Shown: piece after piece, positions 5,314-5,502 of the stretch
How positions within the stretch are numbered: the stretch's first letter is position 1
Layout: each line of letters starts with the position of its first letter
From: Flavobacteriaceae bacterium
GTDB lineage: Bacteria > Bacteroidota > Bacteroidia > Flavobacteriales > Flavobacteriaceae
Length of the DNA: 5,502 nucleotides
NCBI GenBank assembly: GCA_014763515.1
Contig: JACXVH010000163.1
Coordinates: 1 to 5,502 of the forward strand
Direction of reading: 5' to 3'
Translations under genes and position numbers: made by a program
The notes under the pieces: model-generated
Database searches by the model: none
Told to the model about the DNA's origin: nothing
Seen by the model: only the letters and a program-made list of their open reading frames with translations

Positions 5314-5502
5314 TTATCCTTTAAATACTTTATCAAGAGAAACTCCTCTTTGTTTTGCAACAGTAGCAGCACTTCTCATTTGTAATAAAGCATCAAAAGT
5401 TGCTTTTACAACGTTATGAGGATTTGATGATCCTTGAGATTTTGACAATACGTCATGAATCCCAACCGACTCTAATACCGCACGCACAGCACCACCAGCA
5501 AT
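5314..5502 (-). CDS. rpsE: 30S ribosomal protein S5, C-terminal part (5' end outside window)
   Basis: The last 62 codons of S5 are present and end in TAA; the gene enters from the right edge of the window. The visible peptide begins IAGGAVRAVLES and contains GIHDVLSKSQGSSNPHNVV, which is the conserved S5 C-terminal domain (a ribosomal S5 domain 2-like fold). It ends SLDKVFKG, as in Flavobacteriia. S5 binds 16S rRNA in the small subunit near the mRNA entry and decoding region and supports translational fidelity. Its stop lies 13 bases before the rpmD start, in the standard spc order. The N-terminal double-stranded-RNA-binding domain cannot be seen. The reading frame is clean throughout and identification is secure. 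Confidence 0.96.
   Translation of the reverse strand: MAGGAVRAVLESVGIHDVLSKSQGSSNPHNVVKATFDALLQMRSAATVAKQRGVSLDKVFKG

Noticed and set aside
5301..5372. Upstream extension of rpmD giving an 84-residue protein
   Set aside because: The extra 24 residues overlap the rpsE end and do not resemble L30; the ATG at 5298-5300 gives the normal 60-residue protein.
1..5502. Mobile elements, CRISPR arrays, tRNA or rRNA genes, or an accessory system
   Set aside because: Nearly all of the window is accounted for by core ribosomal-operon genes, with no terminal repeats, transposase, spaced repeats or RNA-gene signatures.

Overview
The window is a minus-strand stretch of the bacterial spc/alpha ribosomal-protein cluster. 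Read in transcription order (from high to low coordinates) it holds rpsE (3' end only), rpmD, rplO, secY, infA, rpmJ, rpsM, rpsK, rpsD, rpoA and rplQ. An intrinsic terminator follows, then a likely promoter for a gene beyond the window. The AT-rich sequence, the lack of clear Shine-Dalgarno sites, the gene order, the TAnnTTTG-type promoter and the protein sequences all point to Bacteroidota, most likely family Flavobacteriaceae. I would not go below family.

Layout: rpsE 3' end (5314-5502), rpmD (5118-5300), rplO (4714-5106), secY (3429-4709), infA (3208-3423), rpmJ (3081-3197), rpsM (2704-3078), rpsK (2308-2691), an 87-base structured gap, rpsD (1615-2220), rpoA in two frames (1011-1595 and 665-1051), a 62-base gap, rplQ (117-602), terminator (56-88), candidate outward promoter (16-45). 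Most other gaps are 2 to 19 bases, so this is one compact polycistronic unit. It makes 30S proteins (S5, S13, S11, S4), 50S proteins (L30, L15, L36, L17), initiation factor IF-1, the SecY translocon channel and the RNA polymerase alpha subunit.

There is no new accessory system here; the gene content is core housekeeping. The striking point is two apparent internal deletions in essential genes. One removes about 21 codons of rpoA, shifts the frame and separates the alpha N-terminal domain from its C-terminal part (junction near 1052). The other fuses the end of rplO to secY (junction near 4720), removing the conserved C-terminus of L15, the intergenic spacer and the first ~20 residues of SecY. 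Because an organism should not survive such a lesion in rpoA, assembly or amplification artefact is the leading explanation, though reads are needed to decide.

A second point of interest is the rpsK-rpsD gap, which can fold into a long interrupted hairpin just before the S4 start codon. It is a good candidate for an autoregulatory r-protein leader. L36 and S4 also both look like zinc-free ('C-minus') forms.
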